A stretch of 64,000 bases of DNA from Phenylobacterium zucineum HLK1 (GTDB lineage Bacteria > Pseudomonadota > Alphaproteobacteria > Caulobacterales > Caulobacteraceae): positions 1,178,001 to 1,242,000 of the forward strand of contig NC_011144.1 in assembly GCF_000017265.1 (NCBI RefSeq), written 5' to 3'. A program made the position numbers and the translations under genes. The notes beneath the pieces are model-generated. The model did no database searches and was not told the origin of the DNA. It worked only from the letters and a program-made list of their open reading frames with translations. Shown piece by piece: positions 43,069 through 51,533 of this stretch (its first letter is position 1; each line of letters starts with the position of its first letter).

Positions 43069-43821
43069 ATGCTGACCGATCCCCTCTTCTACGTCCTCGC
43101 CGTGCCGGCGGTGACGATGATGGGGCTGGCCAAGGGCGGCTTCGCCGGCGTCGGCGCCGTGGCCATGCCGCTGCTGGCCCTGGCCATCTCGCCGGTGCAG
43201 GCGGCGGCGATCCTGCTGCCGATCCTGATCGTGCAGGACGTGGTCGGGGTCTGGGCGTTCCGGAAGACCTGGGACCGGGGCGTGCTGGCCCTGATGCTGC
43301 CGAGCGCGGCGGCGGGCATCTTCCTGGGCTACCTGCTGGCCGCGCAGGTCTCGGCGGTGGCCGTGCTGGCGACGCTGGGGGCGATCTCGATCCTGTTCGC
43401 CGCGCAGCGGCTGTGGAGCCAGCGGGGCGGCCGGGTCGCCGCGCCCTCGAACGCGCCGTGGCCGGTCGGCGCCCTGCTGGGGGTGGCCTCGGGCTTCACC
43501 AGCCAGATCGCCCACGCCGGCCAGCCGCCGTTCCAGATGTGGGTGCTGCCGAAGAACCTCTCGCCCGCCAGCCTGGTGGGCACGACCGCGATCTTCTTCG
43601 CGGTGGTGAACTGGGTGAAGGTCCCGGCCTACGTCGCCCTCGGCCAGTTCACGCGGGAGAACCTGGCCACCTCGGCGGTGCTGGCGCCGGTGGCGATCGC
43701 CTCCACCTTCGCCGGCGTCTGGCTGGTGCGGCGGGTGAAGGCCGAGCGGTTCTACACGATCATCTACGTGCTGATGATCCTGGTGGGCGCGCAGCTGCTG
43801 TGGGAGGCCTGGGGTTCTTAG
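43069..43821 (+). CDS. TauE/SafE-family membrane exporter
   Basis: The 250-residue protein has about eight hydrophobic segments. The segments MMGLAKGGFAGVGAVAMPLL and GVASGFTSQIAHAGQPPFQM, each with conserved Gly and Pro, are the two repeated halves of the TauE/SafE family, whose members export sulfite, sulfoacetate or related anions. It starts at the ATG at 43069, 31 bases after the SDR gene stop. A link between the two genes is possible but not supported by function. Confidence 0.88.
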   Translation: MLTDPLFYVLAVPAVTMMGLAKGGFAGVGAVAMPLLALAISPVQAAAILLPILIVQDVVGVWAFRKTWDRGVLALMLPSAAAGIFLGYLLAAQVSAVAVLATLGAISILFAAQRLWSQRGGRVAAPSNAPWPVGALLGVASGFTSQIAHAGQPPFQMWVLPKNLSPASLVGTTAIFFAVVNWVKVPAYVALGQFTRENLATSAVLAPVAIASTFAGVWLVRRVKAERFYTIIYVLMILVGAQLLWEAWGS

Positions 43822-43876
43822 TGGTCGCGCGTCGGACGGCGAAACCGGCCTCCACTTTCGCCTGACGCGCTCGGGC

Positions 43877-44719
43877 CTAGTCCGTGAAGACCACCGTCTT
43901 GCGGCCGTTGAGGAGCACGCGGTCCTCCAGGCGCCAGCGGACGGCGCGGGCCAGCACGCGGCGCTCGATGTCGCGGCCCTTGCGGATCAGGGCGGCCGGC
44001 GTGTCGCGGTGGCTGATGCGCTCGACGTCCTGCTCGATGATCGGGCCCTCGTCGAGGTCGCCGGTGACGTAGTGGGCCGTGGCGCCGATCACCTTCACCC
44101 CGCGGGCGTGGGCCTGGTGGTAGGGGCGGGCGCCCTTGAAGCCCGGCAGGAACGAGTGGTGGATGTTGATGCAGCGGCCCTCGAGCTTGCCGGCGAGGTC
44201 GTCGGAGAGCACCTGCATGTAGCGGGCGAGGACCACGAGTTCGGTCCGGGTCTCCTCGATCAGCGACCAGAGGCGGGCCTCCTGCTGGGGCTTGGTCTCG
44301 GGCGTGATCGGCAGGTGGTGGAAGGCGATCCCCTGCAGGTCGGTGTGGGGGAAGGTGGAGGCCGGATGGTTGGAGACCACGGCGGTCAGATCCATCTGCA
44401 GCTCGCCCTGCCGCCAGCGCCAGATCAGATCGGAGAGGCAGTGGTCCTGCTGCGAGGCGAGGATCATCACCCGGCGGCGCTCCTTGCGGCCGCGCAGGGT
44501 CCAGGTCATGGCGTACTGCTCGGCGAGGGGCGCGAAGGCGGCGCGCCAGGCCTCGGCGCCGGCGTCGCCCGGATCGAACACCACGCGCATGAAGAACCGG
44601 CCGGTCTCCTCGTCGTCGAACTGCTGGGCGTCGAGGATGTTGGCGCCGCGCTCGAAGAGCAGGGCGGACACGCGGGCAACGATGCCGGGCTGGTCGGGGC
44701 AGGAGAGGGTCAGGATCAT
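43877..44719 (-). CDS. purU: Formyltetrahydrofolate deformylase
   Basis: Releases formate from 10-formyltetrahydrofolate to balance one-carbon and purine synthesis. The 280-residue protein has an N-terminal ACT domain ([20 protein letters not shown]) and a C-terminal formyltransferase-fold domain with [34 protein letters not shown] and the catalytic Asn/His/Asp residues in these segments. The start at 44719 ([10 protein letters not shown]) fits the family; longer frames add 33 residues without homology. Ribosome binding site weak. Confidence 0.93.
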   Translation of the reverse strand: MILTLSCPDQPGIVARVSALLFERGANILDAQQFDDEETGRFFMRVVFDPGDAGAEAWRAAFAPLAEQYAMTWTLRGRKERRRVMILASQQDHCLSDLIWRWRQGELQMDLTAVVSNHPASTFPHTDLQGIAFHHLPITPETKPQQEARLWSLIEETRTELVVLARYMQVLSDDLAGKLEGRCINIHHSFLPGFKGARPYHQAHARGVKVIGATAHYVTGDLDEGPIIEQDVERISHRDTPAALIRKGRDIERRVLARAVRWRLEDRVLLNGRKTVVFTD

Positions 44720-44816
44720 CGCCCGGCGCACGTCGCAAGCCCGGGCGGCACGGTCAAGCCCGCGGTGGCCCGCGGTGGATGGTTGCGGCCGGGCGCGGCG
44801 GCCGTAAGGTGGCGCC

Positions 44817-45281
44817 ATGAGCTATGTGGACGGGACGTTCGCCGGCCGGACGGCGAAGCGCAGGGCCCTGGCGGCGCTGGCGGTCGTGAGCGTGGCGGCC
44901 TTCGTGCACGGCATGTTCCGCGACGTGGAGTTGCGGGCGCCGGAATGGGGCGGAACGGCGACGCCCGCCGCGCCCCCGCCGGCGCCCACCGTGGAGACGC
45001 CGCCGGAGAGCGCGCCCGCGGCCCCCGCGGCCGAGGACGCCGCCGAGGATGCGGCCGCCAAGGCCGAGCCTGCCGAGGCCGCCGACACGTCCGAAGCGGC
45101 CGAGGCCGAGCCTGCGGACCGCCCGCCCGTGGTGGAGGTTCCTCCGCCGCCGGCCGCCGGACAGCCTGCTCAGGCCGCCCAGCCTGCGCCCGCCCCGGCG
45201 CCGGCCGAGACCGAGGCGCCGACGGCCGCGCCTGCGCCCGCCGCGGCTCCCGCCCCGGCCGCCGAAGACCCGCCGACCTGA
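44817..45281 (+). CDS. Ala/Pro/Glu-rich single-pass protein
   Basis: The 154-residue product starts [20 protein letters not shown], a basic stretch followed by a hydrophobic segment ([15 protein letters not shown]) that can cross the membrane once. From about residue 45 it is nearly all Ala, Pro and Glu ([20 protein letters not shown]), resembling the flexible linkers of periplasm-spanning proteins such as TonB, but with no TonB C-terminal domain. Function is not known. It lies immediately before the tRNA-Leu gene. Confidence 0.55.
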   Translation: MSYVDGTFAGRTAKRRALAALAVVSVAAFVHGMFRDVELRAPEWGGTATPAAPPPAPTVETPPESAPAAPAAEDAAEDAAAKAEPAEAADTSEAAEAEPADRPPVVEVPPPPAAGQPAQAAQPAPAPAPAETEAPTAAPAPAAAPAPAAEDPPT

Positions 45282-45347
45282 GCGCACCAGTCTCGCCCGA
45301 GCCGCCTTGGCGAACGCCGCGGACGAGGGATAGATACGGCGCGCCGT

Positions 45348-45663
45348 GCGGGCGTGGCGAAATTGGTAGACGCAACGGACTTGAACTGACGCTTGAGTGC
45401 GCCGGGGGAAACCCCGGACGTAGAACCGCTCAAATTCGGGGAACCCTGTCAGATGGCGATCCCGAGCCAAGCCCTGCGCGGCCACGCCGCGTTGGGAAGG
45501 TGTAGAGACTAGACGGGCGGCGCCTACGGCCAGCTGGCCAGGGCGAAGGGATAGTCCAGACCACGAACGCCGACGCACCGTCGGCGGCGGCGAAAGCCGA
45601 AGTGGTACGAAAATCCGTAGGGCCGCAAGGCTCGTGCCGGTTCGACCCCGGCCGCCCGCACCA
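45348..45663 (+). tRNA. tRNA-Leu(UAA) interrupted by a group I intron, CCA encoded
   Basis: The acceptor arms GCGGGCG (45348-45354) and CGCCCGC pair fully. The D-arm GGCGAAATTGGTAGACGC is typical of class II leucine tRNAs and the T-arm GCCGGTTCGACCCCGGC is intact; the CCA end is genomic (45661-45663). Exon 1 (45348-45382) ends ACGGACTT and exon 2 (45610-45663) begins AAAATCCGT, so joining them gives the anticodon stem ACGGA/TCCGT with loop CTTAAAA and anticodon UAA. The mature molecule is 89 nt. Reading straight across the junction would falsely suggest a serine anticodon. Confidence 0.93.
45383..45609 (+). ncRNA. Group I self-splicing intron (probable subgroup IC3) in tRNA-Leu(UAA)
   Basis: The 227-base intron lies after U34 of the anticodon. 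It starts GAACTGACGCTTGAGT and ends in the conserved G (45609). Exon ACUU plus intron GA pair with UUGAGU to form P1, which contains the required U-G pair at the splice site; the UU before GAGU can pair with exon 2 for P10. The conserved core is recognisable in order: P (CAAATTCGGGGAACCC), Q (GATCCCGAGCCAAGCC), R (GGTGTAGAGACTAGACGG) and S (GGGATAGTCCAGACC). There is no homing endonuclease frame, so it is a splicing-only form. Confidence 0.9.
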
Positions 45664-45692
45664 CCCGTCTCCGTTCCCGCCCGCCGCCGCGG

Positions 45693-46346
45693 CTAGCGGA
45701 CCGCGCGGGGCCATTGCGAGGACCCGAACCGGCTCTGGAGGCGGCCGAGCTCGGCGATGGACTCCATCCTCCGGCAGTCCGAAAGCCGCGTCACGACCGC
45801 GCTCGTCCGGCGCTTGAAGGGGGAGCGGGCAAGCGGCTTGCCTGTCAGCGGATCGCCGAAGCGGCGGTCCCATTCGCCCGCGCGTCCGTAGGCGCCGCCG
45901 CCGCCGAGCTTCACCGCGGCATGCATGGCGTTCCGGGTCACGAGCCCGACGCCCTGTTCCTTGAGCGCGTAGCGGAATAGGTCGTCGGCGGCTTCGCGGC
46001 GGCCGGGCTGGCCCACGGCGTAGAGCCAGTCGTGCACCACGGCGGCCTCCACGTTGTCGCCGAACACGTCGATCAGCCGGTCGGCGAGAGGCGGTATCGA
46101 CGCGAAGTCGGTCATGTAGCCCTTCGGAACGAGGATCACGTCGCCGGTCGGCGGGTAGCAGTAGAGCCAGTCCTGCATGACGATCGCCGCGCGCCGCTTC
46201 TCGATGCGATGGTCGCGCACGATCCGGACCTGGATGCCCGTCATGTCGCCCTGCGCAGCGTATTGAGACCACGCCGGCGGCGTGAGCAGGGCGAGCGCGG
46301 CGAGGGCGCCGGCCGCCAGTCCCCGGATCCTGCGGTCAGCCGGCAT
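45693..46346 (-). CDS. Exported DUF1353 protein, last gene of the protease operon
   Basis: The 217-residue protein has a signal peptide (RGLAAGALAALALLTPPAWS) and a DUF1353 domain (about residues 40-160): VPKGYMTDFASIPPLADRL, AAVVHDWLYA and RREAADDLFRYAL with His, Asp and Glu positions that could bind metal. DUF1353 occurs in phage and in bacterial genes of unknown function. Its start lies inside the last 11 bases of the subtilase gene, so it is translated with it. The stop lies 30 bases from the 3' end of tRNA-Leu, facing it. Confidence 0.85.
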   Translation of the reverse strand: MPADRRIRGLAAGALAALALLTPPAWSQYAAQGDMTGIQVRIVRDHRIEKRRAAIVMQDWLYCYPPTGDVILVPKGYMTDFASIPPLADRLIDVFGDNVEAAVVHDWLYAVGQPGRREAADDLFRYALKEQGVGLVTRNAMHAAVKLGGGGAYGRAGEWDRRFGDPLTGKPLARSPFKRRTSAVVTRLSDCRRMESIAELGRLQSRFGSSQWPRAVR

Positions 46347-48438
46347 CCTTCATCCTCATGGTCACGTCGATGACATCCCGCATCGGGATGGTGATGTACC
46401 GGCCGGGGGCGCCCGGCAGGCTCTCGGGCGAGGCGGGGTGGTCGCCCGTCGCCTCGACCGACGGCTCCACCACCAGCACATCGGCGGCGCCCGGCGTGGC
46501 GACGGCGCACACGGCGAGGCGGTTCTGGGCGGACGGTCGGCGGAAGGCGTAGGCCTGGGCCGGATCCTGCTTGAAGGCCCGAAGCTCGGCGAGGTCGACC
46601 TTGAGGTCGTCGTCCCGGCAGACGAGGCCCGAGGCCTTCACCACGCGCCCCAGCACCGCGCGCTCGCCGGCGCCGGCCTTCCAGCGCACATAGTCGTCGA
46701 AGACGTAGAGCGAGCGCGGGATGTCGATCCGCGTATGCCCCGACACCTTCCGCGCGTCGTCGGGGTGCAGGAGGTCGCCGCTGGAGACGATGCGGATCTT
46801 CAGGTCCGCAGGGTCCGCGCCGGTCAGCGAGCGGATGAGGCTGGCCTGGAACGTGACGAGCGGCGCAGCCTGGGAGGTGCCGCTCAGGGCGACCGCGGGC
46901 CCTGCGTCCGAGGTCCAGGACTCCAGGTTGCAGCCGGGGGCCGCGACGTCGACGTTCGTGGAGCCGATGTTGGTGAAGCTGGTGAGCCGTCCGGCCGGGT
47001 CCGTGGCCGCGACGGTGATCACCGAGGCCGCGACGCCGATCCCGCCCCTGGCGGCCGGCTGGTAGTCGGCCGCGTTGCCGCGCCGGTCGTTGCCGGCGGC
47101 GACCACGAAGAGGTGCCGGCCCACCCCCTTCATGTCGGAGGCCTCGTCCAGGAACGTGAAGCTGGCGGGAATGCCGCTCGCCCGGCCGTCGTAGGTGAGG
47201 CTCAGGTTCACGATCCGGGAGCCCTGGAGCAGCAGCAGCTGGGAGCTCAGTTCCCGCTGTGAGCCGGCCATCAGCGTGGCCGAACCGCGGCCGACGTTGA
47301 GCTGGGTGAGCTTCAGCCACCCGACGCCCGGGCCGTACACCCTGGACCGGTGCGGGAGAAATTCCGTCCCGCCCAGCACCAGGCCGGTGACGTGGGTGCC
47401 GTGGCCGCTGAGCGGACCCGCCGGGCTGAGCCCGTTCTGATAGTTGACGGGATAGGTCTGCTGGCCCTGGGGGTCCTCGAGCACCGGGCCGAGGCGCCGG
47501 CCGTAGGTCGCCGTGTCGAAGTGCCGGCCGTCGAACTCCGGCGTGCGGAAGTCATAGCCGCCGGCCGGCCTGGGCCGGGCCCCGAAGAAGCCGTTGTCGG
47601 CGACCATAACGTCGACGGGATGCTCGACCCGCTGGTTCAGCGCCGCCGCCCGCTTCACGGCGAACTCGTAGGCGGCGACGACCGCGGCGGCGTCGAAGGG
47701 CCTGACGGGATCGGGGCCGCACTCGGCCGGCTTCTCGGGGACCGCGTCGACCCCGGAGTCGCCGACGTAGGTGACGATGCGGCCGGTGGTCGACGGCCCG
47801 AACTGGACATAGTTGGCCACGAGGCGGCCCGAGGCCGGCTTGAGATTCTCGGAGAGCGCCGACGCCTCGTCGGCGGGCAGGATCGAGGCCGCGGTGGCGT
47901 AGGGGATCCGAAGCTCGTCGCCGGGCCTCAGGCGCCCCGAGCGGATCACGCCCTCGGGGACGCCGAAGAATTTCGCGTTGGAGGCGGGCGTGCCCTGCAC
48001 CCCGGTGAAGGCTTCCCGGATCTGCGCATAGGTGTCGCCGCTTTCCGCGACATAGACCTTCGGCGTTTCGAATTTCGCCACATAGGGGCAGTGGATGAAG
48101 TCGATCTGGTAGGCCCGCTCGCCGGCGGGCCGCCTGAGGTCGGCGTCGCTGAGGCCGTTCCTCTGCTTGAGCAGCGCCAGATAGTCGGGCGACGCGCGGC
48201 CGCAGAGGACCTCGACGATCTCCTGAGGGGTGAAGCGCCCGGCCTCGGGATAGCGGTCGGGACTGAGCCTGGTGGGGGGGACGAAGCCCGCGAAGGTCTC
48301 CAGCATCTCGCGGGTCAGATGCGGCCCTGTCGGCCGTACGGCGACGGCCGGCTCCGCCGCGGCCAGGCCCGGCCCGAGACCGAGCCAGAGCGCCGGGGCG
48401 AGGGCGAGCCAGGCCCCACCGCGCCTCAGGCGCGACAC
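46336..48438 (-). CDS. Subtilisin-like (S8) serine protease with long N-terminal extension
   Basis: The 700-residue protein starts at a GTG, 13 bases before the upstream gene ends, and has a signal peptide (AWLALAPALWLGLGPGLAAA). Residues about 40-260 are an extension with a LysM-like portion (KVYVAESGDTYAQIREAF, then RPGDELRIPY). The S8 domain has the triad D281 (DVMVADNGFF), H346 (SGHGTHVTG) and S522 (SGTSQAAP), and the oxyanion N450 (VVAAGNDRRG). The C-terminal 120 residues (from about 580) are an added beta-rich segment. It is presumably active in the periplasm or outside; the substrate is not known. Confidence 0.9.
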   Translation of the reverse strand: MSRLRRGGAWLALAPALWLGLGPGLAAAEPAVAVRPTGPHLTREMLETFAGFVPPTRLSPDRYPEAGRFTPQEIVEVLCGRASPDYLALLKQRNGLSDADLRRPAGERAYQIDFIHCPYVAKFETPKVYVAESGDTYAQIREAFTGVQGTPASNAKFFGVPEGVIRSGRLRPGDELRIPYATAASILPADEASALSENLKPASGRLVANYVQFGPSTTGRIVTYVGDSGVDAVPEKPAECGPDPVRPFDAAAVVAAYEFAVKRAAALNQRVEHPVDVMVADNGFFGARPRPAGGYDFRTPEFDGRHFDTATYGRRLGPVLEDPQGQQTYPVNYQNGLSPAGPLSGHGTHVTGLVLGGTEFLPHRSRVYGPGVGWLKLTQLNVGRGSATLMAGSQRELSSQLLLLQGSRIVNLSLTYDGRASGIPASFTFLDEASDMKGVGRHLFVVAAGNDRRGNAADYQPAARGGIGVAASVITVAATDPAGRLTSFTNIGSTNVDVAAPGCNLESWTSDAGPAVALSGTSQAAPLVTFQASLIRSLTGADPADLKIRIVSSGDLLHPDDARKVSGHTRIDIPRSLYVFDDYVRWKAGAGERAVLGRVVKASGLVCRDDDLKVDLAELRAFKQDPAQAYAFRRPSAQNRLAVCAVATPGAADVLVVEPSVEATGDHPASPESLPGAPGRYITIPMRDVIDVTMRMKDAG

Positions 48439-49457
48439 GGGAACTCCCCCGGCCGCTTGTTCACGCCGCACACGGTGGGCCGCCCGGAGTCCGCGATCCA
48501 GCGGTCGGACCAGGTCCGGAAGTCGGACGTCGCGAGGGCCGAATAGCGGCTGGTCAACCCGACCGCGCTGCAGCGTGGGACGGCGATCGAGGAATTCACG
48601 GCGACGATCCGCCGGCTCGCCGTCTGGTCCTGCAGCGTCGCGCCGGTCAGCAGCGGCCCGCCCGAGTCGCCGGGGCACAGGGCGGCGTCGCTGGACGTCG
48701 CCGATCGCGTCTGCAGATAGTTGCGTTCCGGCCCCGGCGAGGGCCGCCGCGAGATGGCGGCGTTGCCGGCGAGCAGGCTGGCCTTCGCGGGCCCGAACAC
48801 CGGCTCGCACTGCTCGTTGAACGCCACCTCGGTGCAGCCGTAACCCGTCACCAGCACCCAGTTGAGGCGATCGGGGGAGGTGTCCCGGTCGATGCTCTCG
48901 AACTCCAGGGTGCGGTAGGCGTCGAGGGCCTGGAGGTCGAGGCCCAGCAGGCAAAGCGCGTAGTCGGCGCTGTCGCGCGGCGTCCTGGTCGCAGGCTTCG
49001 GCGCCGCGGCGTAGGCCGCGTGCATCCGGCACCTGGCGTCGACCGCGGCCCCGTCGAGCTCGATCCTGACGGGCAGTTCGGGCTTGTCCTTGCCGCCGTC
49101 CACGCAATGGGCGGCGGTCAGCATCACCCGCGGTCCGACGAGGGTTCCGGTGCAGATGCTGCGTTCGACGACCCGGTCGTTCCGGTCCCGCACCTCGATG
49201 ACGGCGCCGACCATGGCGGGCCAGTCGCGCGGGCGCACGGGCTCGCCGTTGATGACGCGGACCTCGCCGGGCGGGACGAGGCGCGAGAGCGGACGGAAGA
49301 CCACGACGGGCGTCGCCTCGTCGGCCGGAGCGGCGGACGCCGCGACCGCCTCCGCCGCCTCCACCGCGTCGGGCGGCGGCCCGCCCGGTCCGCCGCAGGC
49401 GGCGAGGCCCCCGGCCACGAGGCCGCATGCCGCCAGCGAACGGAGCGCGCGCCTCAT
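48426..49457 (-). CDS. Trypsin-like (S1) serine protease lipoprotein
   Basis: The 343-residue protein has a lipoprotein signal (GLVAGGLAAC-G; C21 is the likely acylated residue). The S1 triad is complete: H117 in LTAAHC, D165 in DSADYALC and S265 in CPGDSGGPL. Several cysteines (C102 with C118, C143 with C169, C208 with C217) could form disulfides as in secreted trypsins. A disordered Ala/Pro segment separates the lipid anchor from the domain. The ATG overlaps the stop of the coiled-coil lipoprotein gene (ATGA) and its stop overlaps the subtilase start. Confidence 0.9.
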   Translation of the reverse strand: MRRALRSLAACGLVAGGLAACGGPGGPPPDAVEAAEAVAASAAPADEATPVVVFRPLSRLVPPGEVRVINGEPVRPRDWPAMVGAVIEVRDRNDRVVERSICTGTLVGPRVMLTAAHCVDGGKDKPELPVRIELDGAAVDARCRMHAAYAAAPKPATRTPRDSADYALCLLGLDLQALDAYRTLEFESIDRDTSPDRLNWVLVTGYGCTEVAFNEQCEPVFGPAKASLLAGNAAISRRPSPGPERNYLQTRSATSSDAALCPGDSGGPLLTGATLQDQTASRRIVAVNSSIAVPRCSAVGLTSRYSALATSDFRTWSDRWIADSGRPTVCGVNKRPGEFPCRA

Positions 49458-51349
49458 TCGCCTTGCTCCTCGGCGAGCGCGGCTTCCGCCTTCAGCCTGG
49501 CCAGCCTGGCCTCGGCCAGGGCGGTTTCGGTCGTGGTGCGGGCGAGTTCGGCCTTCAGGGCGTCGAGCTCACCCGGCGTGTCGGGCGTCTGCGCCTTGAT
49601 CAGGTCGGCCTTCTTGTTGAGGACGTCGATCTCGAACTGAAGCTTGGCCAGAGCTTCGGCGCGCTGCGCCTTGAGGTCGTCGGCGGCCTTCGTCCGGCGG
49701 GCGTCCTCGTAGGCCTTGATCTGGCCGGCGGCGTCGCTGGCCGCCGCGGCCCCCGCCGCGCCCGCCGCCCGGGTCTTCTTGTAGCTGAAGCTGTCGAGCG
49801 TGCCGTCGTCCCGCAGGACCAGCGACAGTTCGGCGGCTTCCAGCATCTCGTTCCGGAAGGGCAGGAACCGCAGCTGCCCCAGTTGCGGGGCCGAGACGGG
49901 CTGTCCGGAATGGACCGCCTTGGCGCTCGCCGGGCAGTCTCCGGACGCGCTGCGGCAGAGCTTGAGCCGGGCCTCGGCCTGCGATCGGATGAAGATGCCG
50001 GGATCGGCGCGGTCGTCGCGGGCCAGCCGGCCCATGGGCCCGGCCGTCCGGACGATCGCGGCGGGCGCGTCCGGCCGGCCCTGCTGGGAGCGCCGGCGGC
50101 TGAAGCGCTCCTCCTGGACCTGGACGCCTTCGCGCGCGCACTCGAACCCGCGCTGCGCGCCGGGGACGCAGGCGGGCGTGGCGTGCACGCGCACGAGCTC
50201 GGCCGAGACGCCGCTGAAGGCGGCCAGGCACTTGGCGGGGGTGGCGTCCGCGCCCGTGCACTCCGGCCGGGTCCTGGGATCGTCCACGATGGCCCCGGCC
50301 GGGGTGAAGTAGGTCTTGAAGACGGGGTGCGCCTTCATGGCCTCGGCCTGATCCGGATGGGCCTTCAGCCATGCCGCGAACCGGCTGGGCCGCAGGACGG
50401 TGACCGTCTTCGTCTCGAGCAGGTCCTCGAGCTTTTTGCGGCCGCTGTCGGAGAAGGGCATCCGCCCGGCGAGCGGCGCGTCGAAGGCCTCGGGCCATTG
50501 CGTCCGGTCCGACGCCGACAAGCCGGCGAGCAGGTCGGCGCCGGCCTCCTTGGCCTTGTCCAGGTCGCGCTGGGCGTCGTCCATCGCCTGGATGGCGGAG
50601 TCCAGCTTGTCGACATGGGCGCTCGTCGCCCGGCGCTGGCCTGCGACGGTCGTGTGCCGGGCGACGTCCGCCGTCGCGACCTTGAGCGTCGTGGCCTTCG
50701 TCTTCTGCTCCTCGGCGTTGGCCTTGAACGCCGCGAGCTGGAGGGCCGCGTCGGGCTTGCACGCCACCATGGTCACGCTCTCGGCGTAGGCAGGCAGATC
50801 CGCGAACGCCGGCGGGGGCGCAAGCGTCTCGGGACCGCCGGAGACACCGAGCGCGGCCAGGTCCAGCGCCGGCGCGCCGGTGCTCATGGAGGCGACGGCG
50901 ACCCCGAACTTGACCGCCTCCTTCAGGATGTCGGCCGTCTGGTCGGAGGCGGTCGCATTGATCGCCTTCAAGGTCCCGTTCGGGTGGGTCTGGAAGGCGA
51001 AGGCGGAGGTCGCGAAGGGCGCGCTGAGCGCGGGGTAGTCGATGGCGTACGCCTCGCCGCGGACGTAGGCTTCCTTCACCTCGGCCGAGACGCTGACGTC
51101 CACCGCGCCGGAGGTCAGCTGAAGCGTCCGCCCGCTCCCGACCGGGACCGGCATGGAGCTCGGGCAGCCTTCCAGCGCCCGCTTCAGCGCGATGTCGTAC
51201 TTGAGCATCGGCAGGCTGTACGAGACGCCGGTCAGCGCCGACGTCGTGGCGGTGCGATCCCGCACCGGTGTGGTCGAAAGGCTGGTCGCGCAGCCGGCCA
51301 GCAAGGCCGCCGCCGACGTCACCAACGCGCAGCGCACAATCATGCCCAT
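49454..51349 (-). CDS. Large coiled-coil lipoprotein of unknown function, first gene of the protease operon
   Basis: The 631-residue protein has a lipoprotein signal (LVTSAAALLAGC-A). The middle includes helical segments (LDSAIQAMDDAQRDLDKAKE) and the last 110 residues form a long alanine/lysine/glutamate coiled coil (AYEDARRTKAADDLKAQRAE, ALKAELARTTTETALAEARL). No named domain is recognised. Six or so cysteines lie in the middle region (CTGADATPAKC, CVPGAQRGFECAREG), probably disulfide-bonded. Its stop overlaps the S1 protease start by 4 bases (ATGA). A scaffold or protease-binding role is only inference from the operon. Confidence 0.8.
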   Translation of the reverse strand: MGMIVRCALVTSAAALLAGCATSLSTTPVRDRTATTSALTGVSYSLPMLKYDIALKRALEGCPSSMPVPVGSGRTLQLTSGAVDVSVSAEVKEAYVRGEAYAIDYPALSAPFATSAFAFQTHPNGTLKAINATASDQTADILKEAVKFGVAVASMSTGAPALDLAALGVSGGPETLAPPPAFADLPAYAESVTMVACKPDAALQLAAFKANAEEQKTKATTLKVATADVARHTTVAGQRRATSAHVDKLDSAIQAMDDAQRDLDKAKEAGADLLAGLSASDRTQWPEAFDAPLAGRMPFSDSGRKKLEDLLETKTVTVLRPSRFAAWLKAHPDQAEAMKAHPVFKTYFTPAGAIVDDPRTRPECTGADATPAKCLAAFSGVSAELVRVHATPACVPGAQRGFECAREGVQVQEERFSRRRSQQGRPDAPAAIVRTAGPMGRLARDDRADPGIFIRSQAEARLKLCRSASGDCPASAKAVHSGQPVSAPQLGQLRFLPFRNEMLEAAELSLVLRDDGTLDSFSYKKTRAAGAAGAAAASDAAGQIKAYEDARRTKAADDLKAQRAEALAKLQFEIDVLNKKADLIKAQTPDTPGELDALKAELARTTTETALAEARLARLKAEAALAEEQGE

Positions 51350-51533
51350 CCCCCCGGATACCGACGGTATCGTGACAGTTCAGCCTTGAGTTGTGAAGCG
51401 GCGTGACACGCTCGGGTCAGCTCGGCCCGGTTCGAACGGGCGGGCGTTCCGACTTGCCCGCGGCCGGGCGCTCCTGTGTAACCGGCCGGCGGGCCGGGCG
51501 TTGGAGCGGGGACCTTCGACATATGAGGTGGAG

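Noticed and set aside
45348..45420. tRNA-Ser(UGA) based on CTTGAAC in the apparent anticodon loop
   Set aside because: The stem cannot close without removing 227 bases; after removal the anticodon is UAA and the body is a leucine tRNA.
46336..49428. Single reverse frame of over 1000 codons joining the subtilase and most of the S1 protease region
   Set aside because: Its first third is out-of-frame reading of the S1 protease gene; the subtilase signal peptide starts at the GTG at 48438.
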